Origin: Nocardia jejuensis NBRC 103114
GTDB lineage: Bacteria; Actinomycetota; Actinomycetes; Mycobacteriales; Mycobacteriaceae
DNA length: 64,000 nt
Direction: 5' to 3'
NCBI RefSeq assembly: GCF_001613145.1
Contig: NZ_BDBU01000012.1
Location: forward strand, 234,039-298,038
Shown: piece by piece, positions 1 to 8,980 of the stretch
Layout: each line of letters opens with the position of its first letter
Numbering within the stretch: position 1 is the stretch's first letter
The notes under the pieces: generated by a model
Told to the model about the DNA's origin: nothing
Databases searched by the model: none
What the model saw: only the letters and a program-made list of their open reading frames with translations
Made by a program: the position numbers and the translations under genes

Positions 1-2
1 TT

Positions 3-869
3 GTCGCGTTGACCGCGGTGAACTATCGCGGCGTGCAGAAGTCGGTGCTGGTGACCCGGGTGATCGTGTCGATCGTGCTGGCCGTGCTCGCCGCGGTGGT
101 GGTCGCGGCAGTCACCTCCGGAACCGCCGAGGCCACGCGGCTCGAATTCGGTTCCGAAATAACCGTTTTCGGAGTTTTACAGGCGGCGGGACTCCTGTTC
201 TTCGCCTTCGCCGGATATGCGCGGATCGCCACGCTCGGCGAGGAAGTCCGCGACCCGAGCCGCACGATTCCGCGCGCGATTCCACTCGCGCTGGGCATCA
301 CCCTGTGCGTGTACGCGGCCGTCGTGATCGCGGCGCTGAGCGTGCTCGGGCCGCAAGGCTTGTCGGAGACGACCGCACCCTTGACGAGCGTGGTGCGCAC
401 GTCCGGCGCGGGTTGGCTGGAACCGGTGGTGCGGGTCGGAGCCGTCCTCGCCGCGCTGGGTTCGCTGCTGGCCCTGATCCTCGGCGTCTCGCGCACGACC
501 CTGGCGATGGCTCGCGACCACCACCTGCCCCACGCCCTGGCAGCGGTGCATCCCCGATTCGCGGTGCCGCACCGCGCCGAACTCACCGTCGGCGCGATCG
601 TCGCCGTCGCCGCCGCGACCGCCGATGTCCGTGCCGCGATCGGGTTCTCGTCCTTCGGCGTGCTGCTCTACTACGCGATCGCCAACGCGGCCGCCTGGAC
701 GCTGACCGTGCCCGAGGGACGTCCGGTTCGGCTGATCCCCGCGCTCGGTGTGCTCGGCTGCCTGATCCTCGCCTGCACACTCCCGATCATCTCGGTGCTG
801 ACGGGGACGGCGGTCGTGGCGATCGGAGCCGCGATCTACACCGTCCGGTCCAGGTGCGGCGAGCGGTAG
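3..869 (+). CDS. APC-family amino-acid permease, C-terminal part (cut by window start)
   Basis: The reading frame is open from the window edge, so the true start lies outside. The 286 visible residues hold about seven hydrophobic segments. A conserved-looking GYARIATLGEEVRDPSRTIP stretch is typical of the loop after TM6 in APC-superfamily amino-acid/cationic permeases, where acidic and Pro residues sit near the substrate path. The protein should be an integral inner-membrane uptake or exchange transporter. The substrate cannot be told from this part. Its stop lies about 34 bp inside the 3' end of the convergent downstream gene. Confidence 0.8.
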   Translation, partial: VALTAVNYRGVQKSVLVTRVIVSIVLAVLAAVVVAAVTSGTAEATRLEFGSEITVFGVLQAAGLLFFAFAGYARIATLGEEVRDPSRTIPRAIPLALGITLCVYAAVVIAALSVLGPQGLSETTAPLTSVVRTSGAGWLEPVVRVGAVLAALGSLLALILGVSRTTLAMARDHHLPHALAAVHPRFAVPHRAELTVGAIVAVAAATADVRAAIGFSSFGVLLYYAIANAAAWTLTVPEGRPVRLIPALGVLGCLILACTLPIISVLTGTAVVAIGAAIYTVRSRCGER

Positions 870-1333
870 CCGCCGAGGCGAGCACTGCTGGAACTCATGT
901 CCAGCAGTCGCTGCCGGGCCGAGCGCTCCCCCAGCTCGCCCATGGCGTCGAGCGGAATGCCCGCCAGATCCTGCAGACAGGCGCGGACGATCCCGGCCAC
1001 CCACCACCGGGAGTACTGGTCGCCGAACTCCGATAGCAGTCGATCAACCGTCTGATCGGTTACGCGCTGTTCGCGCGTCGTCCGCGATTGCCCCGCTACC
1101 TCGAGTTCGATCACGGACACATCATGCCCGTGTGGACCGACAGGTAGCAGTGTCAAAGGTCCTCGATCGAAGGCACTTCCCTCAACTCGACTCGTTCGGA
1201 CCTGCCCCACCAACAGTTTCAGGCGTTCGGCCGCCGACGCCGGGACGGTAGTGACTCCGCCGTATCGATCTGCGGGCGAGACCCCCCAGAATCCGACACG
1301 GTAGGTCCGGGCGAGTCGTCCGCCATCTGTCAT
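836..1333 (-). CDS. Hypothetical protein with possible three-helix-bundle dimerization domain
   Basis: 165 residues, no signal peptide or membrane segment. The last 65 residues (EQRVTDQTVDRLLSEF ... ELGERSARQRL) have the spacing of the small three-helix-bundle domain found in many mycobacterial and nocardial proteins: an amphipathic helix, a short loop, then an RSARQRL-like basic helix. The N-terminal 90 residues are not recognised. It lies 49 bp downstream of the monooxygenase gene on the same strand, so it may be the last gene of that operon. Its 3' end overlaps the permease stop in a tail-to-tail arrangement. Confidence 0.6.
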   Translation of the reverse strand: MTDGGRLARTYRVGFWGVSPADRYGGVTTVPASAAERLKLLVGQVRTSRVEGSAFDRGPLTLLPVGPHGHDVSVIELEVAGQSRTTREQRVTDQTVDRLLSEFGDQYSRWWVAGIVRACLQDLAGIPLDAMGELGERSARQRLLDMSSSSARLGGYRSPHLDRTV

Positions 1334-1382
1334 CGAACCGGTGGCCGCGCCCGTCTCGAATTGCGGATCAGGCCATCCGAGC

Positions 1383-2990
1383 TCACGCTTCGGTGAGTTG
1401 GGCCGACACCGAGTCCGCCGGGGCGTCGACTTCGACGGGATTGCGGTAGCTGTAATCCTCGCGGTCGAAGCGAACGGCCTTGCGGTAGGTCTTCCACAGT
1501 GACCAGGGCCGGAGGTACGGGGACTTGCCCTGGGAGTTGACGAAGTAGCTGTTGGAGCCCTCGCAGCGAGTTTCCAAGTAGTAGGCCAGGTTCCGGCCGC
1601 TGCGAAGCATCTCCTGATGGAAGCGCTCCTGAGCCTCGGGCCGCACTTCCACGATGGTGGCCCCGCGGCGACGGGTCTCGTCGATGACGGTGGCGATGTG
1701 GCGCATGGCGTTCTCCACGAAGTAGTGGAACGCGGTGCCGGTCCAGGAGTACGGGCCGATCATGATGAACCGGTTCGGCAGCCCGACGACCGAGGTGCTG
1801 AAGTAGGCCTTCAACTCCTCGGTGTTGTAGAAGACGCCGAGGTCGAATCCGTCACGGCCGAGGACGGTTCCGGGCTTGTAGCTTTCCGGATCCGAGAAGA
1901 CCTCGTAGCCCGTGGACACCACGAGGGCGTCGATCTCACGCTCGACACCGTCGGCGCTGCGGATACCGGTCGGGGTGATCTCGGCGATTCCGGCCGTGAC
2001 GAGCTCGACATTGTCGCGGTTGAGGGTGGGCAGATAGTCACCGCCCGCCCCGCCGCGAATGCACACGATGCCGAAGTCGGGCCGCAGCTGCTTGCGAATC
2101 TCCCTGTCCTTCACCTTGTATCGCACCCAGCCCGCGTAGGCGTGGCGGCCGGCGAAATCGATAGCCCGCGAGCCGCCGCGCCACAGCGGTGCCGGGGTGT
2201 AGATCGCGACGCGCAGCAACAGGTCGACCACGGTCTGCGCGACGCCGTTGGCGACCGCCGATCCGCCGGGCAGGGCCAGCAGCTTCTGCATCCACGGCTT
2301 CAGGACGAAGTCCGGCTTGGGCAGATACACCTGCGGCGTGCGCTGGTAGATATCGAGCCGCTCGACCTGCGCGGCGAGTTTCGGCGCGATCTGCATGGTG
2401 CTCGCGCCGACGCCGATGATGCCGACCCGTTTGCCGGTGAAGTCGTAGTCGTGATTCCACTGCGCCGGATGCATGGAAACACCGGTGTAGGAATCCAATC
2501 CGGGGATGTCCGGTGTGGTCTTCGCGTTGATGTACGCACCGACGGCGCTGATGACGAACCGCGCGGTAATGACCTCGCCGGTGTCCACGTGCAGCCGCCA
2601 CAACCCGTGGTCCTCGTCCCACTCCTCGCGAACGATGGTGGTGTCGAACCGCATTCGGCGCGGCAGGTCGTAGTCGGCCGCGACTTCGCGCAGGTACTCC
2701 AGAATCTGGTCGCGTTTGGCGAAGAGCCGATCCCAGTCGGATTTGCGCGCGAAGGAGAACTGGTAGGTGGTGCTCGGAATATCGCAGCCCGCATCGGGAT
2801 AGCTATGGCTGTACCAGGTGCCGCCGAGCCCGGCGATGCGATCGACGATCAGGAAATCATGGACGCCGATCTCCTGCAACTTGACTCCGGCGCAGATACC
2901 ACCGATGCCCGCGCCGATGACCACGACCTCGTGGTGCGGCTTTTCGCTCGGGCTGATGCGCGCGGCGTTCGATCCATTGTCGCGACTCAT
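1383..2990 (-). CDS. Flavin-containing (Baeyer-Villiger-type) monooxygenase
   Basis: 535 residues. An FAD-binding GAGIGG motif is at residues 26-31 and a second dinucleotide (NADPH) motif GVGAST at 193-198. Between them is YTGVSMHPAQW (168-178), which fits the Baeyer-Villiger fingerprint FxGxxxHxxxW with Tyr for Phe. The family inserts one oxygen of O2 into ketones or heteroatoms using NADPH. The closest style is mycobacterial MymA/EthA. It is the fifth gene of a minus-strand operon and overlaps the upstream SRPBCC gene by 4 bp, which fixes the start. The two monooxygenases of the operon are clearly diverged, so they are not a recent duplication. Confidence 0.9.
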   Translation of the reverse strand: MSRDNGSNAARISPSEKPHHEVVVIGAGIGGICAGVKLQEIGVHDFLIVDRIAGLGGTWYSHSYPDAGCDIPSTTYQFSFARKSDWDRLFAKRDQILEYLREVAADYDLPRRMRFDTTIVREEWDEDHGLWRLHVDTGEVITARFVISAVGAYINAKTTPDIPGLDSYTGVSMHPAQWNHDYDFTGKRVGIIGVGASTMQIAPKLAAQVERLDIYQRTPQVYLPKPDFVLKPWMQKLLALPGGSAVANGVAQTVVDLLLRVAIYTPAPLWRGGSRAIDFAGRHAYAGWVRYKVKDREIRKQLRPDFGIVCIRGGAGGDYLPTLNRDNVELVTAGIAEITPTGIRSADGVEREIDALVVSTGYEVFSDPESYKPGTVLGRDGFDLGVFYNTEELKAYFSTSVVGLPNRFIMIGPYSWTGTAFHYFVENAMRHIATVIDETRRRGATIVEVRPEAQERFHQEMLRSGRNLAYYLETRCEGSNSYFVNSQGKSPYLRPWSLWKTYRKAVRFDREDYSYRNPVEVDAPADSVSAQLTEA

Positions 2991-3625
2991 TCGGTGCCTT
3001 CCTTATCGGCCGGGTGATTGCTCGGCGCGGCCGAAGCGATGCCATTCGTATTGATCGACCGCAGTGGCGGTCTGGTGGTGCGCGCGACCTCAGCGACGCG
3101 CCGCTCGAACAGCGGGCCGATACCGACGACCCGGTAGGCCGCTCGCCACAGCGGCGGGAACCAGGTGACGAATCGCAACGGCCAGCGCAGGGTGACCGCG
3201 ATCGTCCAGGTGACCTTGGTCCGGCCGTCGCCGAGGTCAGTGAACGTCTTGTCCTCGCCGTACTGGCGTACCAGCAGGTACTGCAGCCAATTGCCGCTCA
3301 CCACACCGAAGGCGATGCGCTGGTTCGGTTCATACCGCCAGAACTTCTCCTTCTCGACCCACAGGAAGCGCAGCGGCTCGAACGGTGAACCCATTTCGCG
3401 CACGATCCCGACACCACGGGCGGGCGAGTCGTACTTCACGCCGGTGCAGGGGAACGGCAGCCATTTCCACGCGTGCTCGTCATCGATCGCGGTCCACACC
3501 GCCTCCACCGGCGCGTCGAAGGTCTTCTCGACGGTGATGACCAGCCCGGCGGTATCGAACAGGGTGTCGTCGATCGCCGGTTGTGAGGCGGCGTGCTGGG
3601 TGTGCAGGAACGAAGAAATACTCAT
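2987..3625 (-). CDS. SRPBCC-fold protein (polyketide cyclase/dehydrase-like)
   Basis: 212 residues. Residues 28-175 look like the START/SRPBCC helix-grip fold: a first strand VITVEKTFDAPVEAVWTAIDD, a middle beta-sheet with paired aromatic residues, and a long C-terminal helix. Such proteins bind hydrophobic ligands or act as cyclases and aromatases. It sits between two monooxygenase genes (13 bp after one, 4-bp overlap with the next), so a role in binding or handling the oxidised lipid-like substrate is plausible but inferred. The last 40 residues are Pro/Ser-rich and probably disordered. Confidence 0.75.
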   Translation of the reverse strand: MSISSFLHTQHAASQPAIDDTLFDTAGLVITVEKTFDAPVEAVWTAIDDEHAWKWLPFPCTGVKYDSPARGVGIVREMGSPFEPLRFLWVEKEKFWRYEPNQRIAFGVVSGNWLQYLLVRQYGEDKTFTDLGDGRTKVTWTIAVTLRWPLRFVTWFPPLWRAAYRVVGIGPLFERRVAEVARTTRPPLRSINTNGIASAAPSNHPADKEGTE

Positions 3626-3638
3626 GGTCGTCTCCGGA

Positions 3639-5204
3639 TCAGGAGTGCGGGATCAATGCTTGCGCCAGGTCCGCGTGGGCGGCGACGGCGGCGGCTCGCG
3701 TCGTGGTGTAGCGGTAGTGGTCCAGCGGGAAATGCCGGTTGCTCCAATACATTTTGGCCTGGGTGGTGGCGCGGAACGCGGGCCCGTCACCCTGGTAGTT
3801 GATGTAGTACGTCCGCGAGTCGGCGCAGCCCTGCTTGAACAGATAGGTGTTCTTGTTGCGCGCGTACATACGCTCGAAGTACTCGTCGTGCGGCTGCCGG
3901 CGGATTTCGACGCGAGTGGCTTTGCGGCGCAGCGCTTCCTTGATCGCGCGGGCGCTGTGCGCGGCGGTCGCCTCGATGAGCGGGATCACCGACCCCGGCG
4001 CGTAACCGTAGGGGCCGAAGATGTGGAACATATTGGGAAACCCCGGCACCGAGACGCCCTCGTAGGCCTGGTATTTGTTCCGGTCCCAGAACTCACCCAA
4101 TTCGATTCCGCCGCAACCGTGTACGGGATACGGCGGGGTCGCGCCCTTGTCCATGACCTGGAAACCGGTGGCCGTCACCACCATGTCGAACTCGCGCAGG
4201 GCGCCGTCCTCGGTGACGATGCCATCCACGGTGAACTTCTCGATCGGGTCGGTGATCAGATCGACGTGCGGCTGGGTGTAGGTCCGGAAGTAGGTGTTCG
4301 AGATCGAGGGCCGCTTACAGCCGAGCCGATAGGTCGGGGTGAGCGCGCGGCGCAGTTCGGGATCTCGAATCTGGCTGAACAGATACGCTTTCAGCGCCGC
4401 TTCACCGGAGCCGAGTACCGCCGAGGTCAGGCGCGGATAATCCGACAGCGCCAGCCCCAACCCCAGGAAGGCGTTGACCGCGACATTGCCGATGAACCGC
4501 ACCGCCTGTTGCGCCGGCGGGAAGTCCAGGGCCCGATTACTCCGTGCGCCCATCGCGAAGTCCGGCTTGGGCGCGACCCAGATGGCGGTGCGCTGATACA
4601 CCGTCAGCTGCTCGACCTTCTCAGCCAACTGCGGAATCACTTGTAGCGCAGTCGCTCCGGTGCCGATCACCGCGACCCGCTTACCGGTGTAGTCGAAGGA
4701 ATGATCCCAGCGCGCGGTGTGCATGAGCCGGCCGGTATAGCTGTCGATGCCGGGAATCGCAGGCGGCTTGGGCTGTTCCAGAGCTCCTACGGCGCTCACC
4801 AGGAATCGTGCGGTGATCTCGTCGCCATCGGTGGTCCGCACTCGCCACAGATCCGCGGCTTCGTCGAAGCGGGCCTGTACCGCCCCGCAGCCCAGCCGCA
4901 GTTTTCCGCGCAGCCCCTGCTGGTCCACGACCTCCTCCGCGTAGCGCTGAATCTCGTTGCCGGGCGCGAAGAATCGCGACCAGCGCGAACGCTGCTGGAA
5001 GGAGAAGTTGTAGATCGGTGAGGGCACGTCGACGGCCACACCGGGATAGGTGTTGGCGTTCCAGGTGCCGCCGACCCTGTGCCACTTGTCGATGATCAGG
5101 AAGTTCTCGATCCCCGCGCGGCGCAGTGCCGCCCCGGTGCCGATGCCGCCGAATCCCGCACCGATGACGGCGACCTCGAATTCCGGCCGGTCCACGTTGT
5201 TCAT
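3639..5204 (-). CDS. Flavin-containing (Baeyer-Villiger-type) monooxygenase, second copy
   Basis: 521 residues. The FAD motif GAGFGG is at residues 15-20, the Baeyer-Villiger fingerprint YTGRLMHTARW at 156-166, and the NADPH motif GTGATA at 181-186. The architecture equals that of the downstream monooxygenase, but the sequences differ throughout. It starts 7 bp after the stop of the SDR gene and ends 13 bp before the SRPBCC gene, so it is translated from the same mRNA. Two such enzymes in one operon suggest successive oxidations of one substrate or a heteromeric system. This is inference. Confidence 0.9.
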   Translation of the reverse strand: MNNVDRPEFEVAVIGAGFGGIGTGAALRRAGIENFLIIDKWHRVGGTWNANTYPGVAVDVPSPIYNFSFQQRSRWSRFFAPGNEIQRYAEEVVDQQGLRGKLRLGCGAVQARFDEAADLWRVRTTDGDEITARFLVSAVGALEQPKPPAIPGIDSYTGRLMHTARWDHSFDYTGKRVAVIGTGATALQVIPQLAEKVEQLTVYQRTAIWVAPKPDFAMGARSNRALDFPPAQQAVRFIGNVAVNAFLGLGLALSDYPRLTSAVLGSGEAALKAYLFSQIRDPELRRALTPTYRLGCKRPSISNTYFRTYTQPHVDLITDPIEKFTVDGIVTEDGALREFDMVVTATGFQVMDKGATPPYPVHGCGGIELGEFWDRNKYQAYEGVSVPGFPNMFHIFGPYGYAPGSVIPLIEATAAHSARAIKEALRRKATRVEIRRQPHDEYFERMYARNKNTYLFKQGCADSRTYYINYQGDGPAFRATTQAKMYWSNRHFPLDHYRYTTTRAAAVAAHADLAQALIPHS

Positions 5205-5211
5205 GCCTGTC

Positions 5212-6072
5212 TCACTTCGTGATTCGGTTCAGCAGTGGCTGGATACGAGGCATCAGACGGTCCGCGAGGTCGAAGGAGCCCACGCTGCCGACCGCGCGGA
5301 CCAGGCCGGGCGAGAGCCGGAACAGTCCGTATCCGATCCACGCTTCGGGATTGACCGGCACCACGGCGGGATTGCGGCGAATCGACCGCTCGACGACCCG
5401 GGCGACCTTGTCCGGCGTGGCGAACGCCAGGGACTGGACCTTGCCCAACTGCGCCCGCCAGGCCTCCTGTTCGGCGGCATCGAGCCCGGCCCGCGTGCCG
5501 TGCGCGAGCAGATCGGTGCGGATGGCCCCGGGACAGATGGCGGTGACACCGATCCGCTTGGAGCGCAACTCCACTCGCAGCGCCTGACTGGCCATCAGCA
5601 CCGCGGCTTTGGCCGCGGCGTAGGCGGGAATGTAGCGGGCCGGGAAGAACGCCGCGCCGGAGGCCAGATTGACGATGTGGCCTTCGATGCCGGCGTCGAT
5701 CATCTGCCGGGCGAACACGCGGGAGCCGTAGATCACGCTCATCAGATCGATGTCGACGGTGCGCTGCCATTGCGCCGCACCGGTTTCCACGAATCCGCCG
5801 GTATCCATGATCCCGGCGTTGTTGACCAGCACATGCGCCGGTCCGAACTCTCCGCGCACCCACTCCGCGGCCTTGTCCCACTGGGCTTCACTCGCCACAT
5901 CCAGCAGATAGGCGTGGGCGCGCCCACCGGCGGCGGTGATCTCATCGGCGACCGCCTGTGCGGCCGTCTCGTCGATATCGGCCACCACCACCCGATAGCC
6001 GCTTTCGGCGAGCAGCCGCGCGGTCTCGCGCCCGATACCCGCACCGCCGCCTGTCACGATCGCAGTTCTCAT
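5212..6072 (-). CDS. Short-chain dehydrogenase/reductase (SDR)
   Basis: 286 residues. The Rossmann motif TGGGAGIG is at the N-terminus, NNAG in the middle, Ser in NLASGAA and the catalytic Tyr-Lys pair in YAAAK. This is a classical NAD(P)-dependent alcohol/ketone oxidoreductase. The C-terminal 60 residues (VNPEAWIGYGLFRLSPGLVR) match the tail of the neighbouring SDR and of SDRs in mycobacterial lipid operons. The start was chosen at MRTAIVTG because it overlaps the upstream stop by 4 bp. It probably supplies the ketone substrate for the monooxygenases or reduces their products. Confidence 0.88.
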   Translation of the reverse strand: MRTAIVTGGGAGIGRETARLLAESGYRVVVADIDETAAQAVADEITAAGGRAHAYLLDVASEAQWDKAAEWVRGEFGPAHVLVNNAGIMDTGGFVETGAAQWQRTVDIDLMSVIYGSRVFARQMIDAGIEGHIVNLASGAAFFPARYIPAYAAAKAAVLMASQALRVELRSKRIGVTAICPGAIRTDLLAHGTRAGLDAAEQEAWRAQLGKVQSLAFATPDKVARVVERSIRRNPAVVPVNPEAWIGYGLFRLSPGLVRAVGSVGSFDLADRLMPRIQPLLNRITK

Positions 6073-6926
6073 CGCTGACCACCCAGCACCCGGCTCGACA
6101 TCCGAATGACCTTCTCCGCCAACGGCATCTGCGCCAGTCCGGTGACCCCGCGCATCACACCGGGTGACAGTCGCGACAGGTACCACCCGGCCCAGGCCTC
6201 GATGCCCACCGGAACGGTCGCCAGATTCCAGCGAATCGCGCGTTCGACCGCGGCCGCCACCCGATCCGGAGACCGGCCGAATATCTGTTGTCCCCGAGCG
6301 AGTTTCGCGGCCCAATCCGCCTCCGCGGCGGCATCCGCGCCCGCCCTGGTGCCGTTGGCCGAGAGATCGGTGGCGATCAGCCCGGGGCACACCGCGCTCA
6401 CCCGGATACCCTGCCCGGCGAACTCGGCACGCAACGCCTGCGTGCCCATCCACGCACCGGCCTTGGCCGTCACGTACGAGGGTCCCAGGGCGGTGGGCAG
6501 GAAAGCGCCGACGGAACAGATATTGACGATGGCGCCACCCTTGCCCGCATCGACCATGCGCTGCACGAACACTCGTGAACCCAGCAGCGGTCCCATCATG
6601 TTGACGGCGATCATGCGCCGCCAGTTCTCGCCGCTCTGCTCCAGGAATCCCCCGGAGATCAGAATCCCGGCATTGTTGACGACCACGTCCGGGACGTCGT
6701 GATCGCGCACGATTCGCTCGGCGAAGTCCTCCCACCCGGCGGCGTCGGCCACGTCGAGGCGGCGGAATTCTGCTCGCCCACCCGTTTCCCGCACCCGGGC
6801 CACCGTGTCGTTGCCCCCGCGCTCGTCGATATCGGCGACGATCACCGTCGCTCCCCGGGCGGCGAAACGTACCGCAATCGCGCGGCCGATCCCACTGCCG
6901 GCACCGGTCACCACCACGACCGTCAT
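6069..6926 (-). CDS. Short-chain dehydrogenase/reductase (SDR), first gene of the operon
   Basis: 285 residues from MTVVVVTG. A longer form from 6977 exists but adds a Cys-rich stretch not typical of SDRs. Motifs: TGAGSGIG, NNAG, Ser in CSVGAF, and YVTAK. It is about 45% identical by eye to the following SDR, with the same RLSPGVMR-type tail, which suggests tandem duplication. The gene heads the six-gene minus-strand operon and diverges from the acyl-CoA synthetase gene across a 495-bp gap holding a candidate operator. Confidence 0.87.
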   Translation of the reverse strand: MTVVVVTGAGSGIGRAIAVRFAARGATVIVADIDERGGNDTVARVRETGGRAEFRRLDVADAAGWEDFAERIVRDHDVPDVVVNNAGILISGGFLEQSGENWRRMIAVNMMGPLLGSRVFVQRMVDAGKGGAIVNICSVGAFLPTALGPSYVTAKAGAWMGTQALRAEFAGQGIRVSAVCPGLIATDLSANGTRAGADAAAEADWAAKLARGQQIFGRSPDRVAAAVERAIRWNLATVPVGIEAWAGWYLSRLSPGVMRGVTGLAQMPLAEKVIRMSSRVLGGQR

Positions 6927-7421
6927 GACTGACGCACCCATCGGCCAACAGCAGCCAGATTCGAACATGCCATGCATCGACCCCTTTGTCGGAAGTGCAC
7001 GACCGGTGCCGACAGCATCGTGATCTGCACTGAATTAGTGGACGGTTTCATCATCAAAATAAACCGTCTCAGACGGGTGCGCAAGAGTCGGCCGAAAATC
7101 AGCGATCGGCGATCGGCGATCCGCGGCTTCGGCGAGACGGGCCCGTGCGAGATCTCACCGAAGCGGATGTGAGCGGATGACGCGCGCTGATGGAGGCGTG
7201 CGACGACGCCCGTGTCGGCAGAATCGTCGCCGTGGCCGAGCCCCGCGTCGCTAGGACCAGCTGCCGCCGTCAGCGACCATGACGATCACGCGGCGATCAA
7301 CCGACCGGCCCAGCACGATCCGTTCATTCAGCAGTCCATGGGCCGAAGTCGGGCGACACTGTGAACGGTCGGCCGCACCGGCGAATACCCCACCTGCACA
7401 ACCCTGTTCGGAGGACTCCCG
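6927..7421. promoter_or_regulatory. 495-bp divergent promoter region between the oxidation operon and acyl-CoA synthetase
   Basis: No convincing gene. It contains the inverted repeat listed at 7041-7068 and a short direct repeat of GATCGGC around 7102-7120. A good GGAGG ribosome site lies just before 7422. No regulator gene is adjacent, so the controlling protein, if any, is elsewhere. Confidence 0.5.
7041..7068. promoter_or_regulatory. Candidate operator, inverted repeat GACGGTTT-N12-AAACCGTC
   Basis: Two perfect 8-bp arms separated by an AT-rich 12-bp centre, in otherwise GC-rich DNA, 115 bp upstream of the oxidation operon start. The geometry suits a dimeric repressor such as TetR. Binding and identity of the protein are inferred. 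Confidence 0.5.
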
Positions 7422-8942
7422 ATGCAGTTTCCGCTCACCGTCAACGACTTCCTCGATCGCGCACGCACCGTCTATCCGGACCGCGTGGCGATCGTCGACG
7501 AACCGGACCAGCCCGCGACATCGTGGGGTGAGATCAGCTACGCCCAGCTGTCCGACCGGGCAGCTGCGCAGGCCCGCGGCCTGGATCGGCTCGGCGTGGG
7601 CATCGGGGCCCGGGTGGCCGTGGTCTCGCAGAACTCCGCGCGGCTGCTGAGCAGTTTCTTCGGGGTCAGTGGTTCGGGCCGGGTGCTGGTGCCGGTCAAC
7701 TTCCGACTCGGGACCGACGAAATCGCCTACATCGTCGAGCATTCCGGGGCCGAGGTGCTGCTGGTGGACCCCGCGTTGAAAGAGGTCGTCGATCAGGTCG
7801 ACTGCCGGGCGAAGTTGATCTTCGGCGCGGACGACGACAAGATCTGGCACGACACCGGTGAGCCGCTCGTCCGGCCCGATATCGCCGAATCCGACACCGC
7901 GACAATCAATTACACCTCCGGCACCACCGCACGACCCAAGGGCGTACAGCTCACGCACCGCAATCTGTGGCTGAACGCGAGCGTGTTCGGCTGGCACGTC
8001 GGGGTCAACGATCGCGACGTGTACCTGCACACACTGCCGATGTTCCACGCCAATGGCTGGGGTCAGCCGTTCGCGGCGACCGCGATGGGCGTCAAGCAGG
8101 TGGTGATCCGGCAGATCGACGGCGCGGAGATCCTGCACCGGATCCGGGACCACGGCGTCACCTACCTGTGTGCCGCACCCGCGGTGATCAGCGCGGTGCT
8201 CGAGGCCGCACGCACCTGGGACGGACAGATCCCCGGTCGTGACCGTGTACGGGCCATCGTGGCGGGCGCCCCGCCGCCCACCCGGGTCATCGAACAGGTG
8301 CGCGCGGAACTGGGCTGGGAGTTCATTCAGATCTACGGGCTCACCGAAACCTCACCGCTGCTGACCATGTCGCGCATGCGCGGCGAATGGGACGAGCTAC
8401 CCGCACCACAGCAGGCCCGGCTGCTGGGCCGCGCGGGGGCGCCGGTGCTGGGGGTGCGAGTCGATATCGATCCGACCGGCGAAGTGCTGGCGCAGTCCAA
8501 CCACAACCTGCTCGGATACTGGAAGAATCCTGCGGCCACCGAAGAAGCCCTGGCGGGCAACTGGTTCCACACCGGGGACGGCGGCACCCTCGCCGACGGC
8601 TACCTCACCATCACCGACCGCAAGAAGGACGTGATCATCACCGGCGGTGAGAACGTCTCCTCCATCGAGGTCGAAGACGCGCTGCTGCTGCACGATGCGG
8701 TCCGCGAGGCCGCGGTCATCGGTACACCCGACGAGAAGTGGGGCGAGCTCGTCACCGCCCTGGTCGTGACCGCAAGTGAGATCACCGCCGAGGAGCTCAT
8801 CGCGCACTGCCGCATCCATCTGGCGGGCTACAAATGCCCCAAGCGCATCGAGTTCCGCACCGAATTGGCGCGCACGGCGACCGGGAAACTGCAGAAATTC
8901 AAACTGCGCCAGCAGTTCTCGACCGATCCGAACAACCCGTAA
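7422..8942 (+). CDS. Acyl-CoA synthetase / AMP-dependent fatty-acid-CoA ligase
   Basis: 506 residues, usual length for FadD13-like ligases. The AMP-binding P-loop YTSGTTARPKG lies near residue 166, the A5-type motif QIYGLTET near 305, the hinge DRKKDVIITGGENVSS near 405, and the catalytic C-terminal lysine is in TATGKLQKF. The reaction is ATP-dependent activation of a carboxylic acid to its CoA thioester. It diverges from an operon with monooxygenases and dehydrogenases, as fadD13 accompanies mymA in mycobacteria, so the pair may process an imported or envelope lipid. The start is set by GGAGG eight bases upstream. Confidence 0.9.
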   Translation: MQFPLTVNDFLDRARTVYPDRVAIVDEPDQPATSWGEISYAQLSDRAAAQARGLDRLGVGIGARVAVVSQNSARLLSSFFGVSGSGRVLVPVNFRLGTDEIAYIVEHSGAEVLLVDPALKEVVDQVDCRAKLIFGADDDKIWHDTGEPLVRPDIAESDTATINYTSGTTARPKGVQLTHRNLWLNASVFGWHVGVNDRDVYLHTLPMFHANGWGQPFAATAMGVKQVVIRQIDGAEILHRIRDHGVTYLCAAPAVISAVLEAARTWDGQIPGRDRVRAIVAGAPPPTRVIEQVRAELGWEFIQIYGLTETSPLLTMSRMRGEWDELPAPQQARLLGRAGAPVLGVRVDIDPTGEVLAQSNHNLLGYWKNPAATEEALAGNWFHTGDGGTLADGYLTITDRKKDVIITGGENVSSIEVEDALLLHDAVREAAVIGTPDEKWGELVTALVVTASEITAEELIAHCRIHLAGYKCPKRIEFRTELARTATGKLQKFKLRQQFSTDPNNP

Positions 8943-8980
8943 CCGGCAAGCGATTCGCCCGGCACAACACGGTTCGGTGA

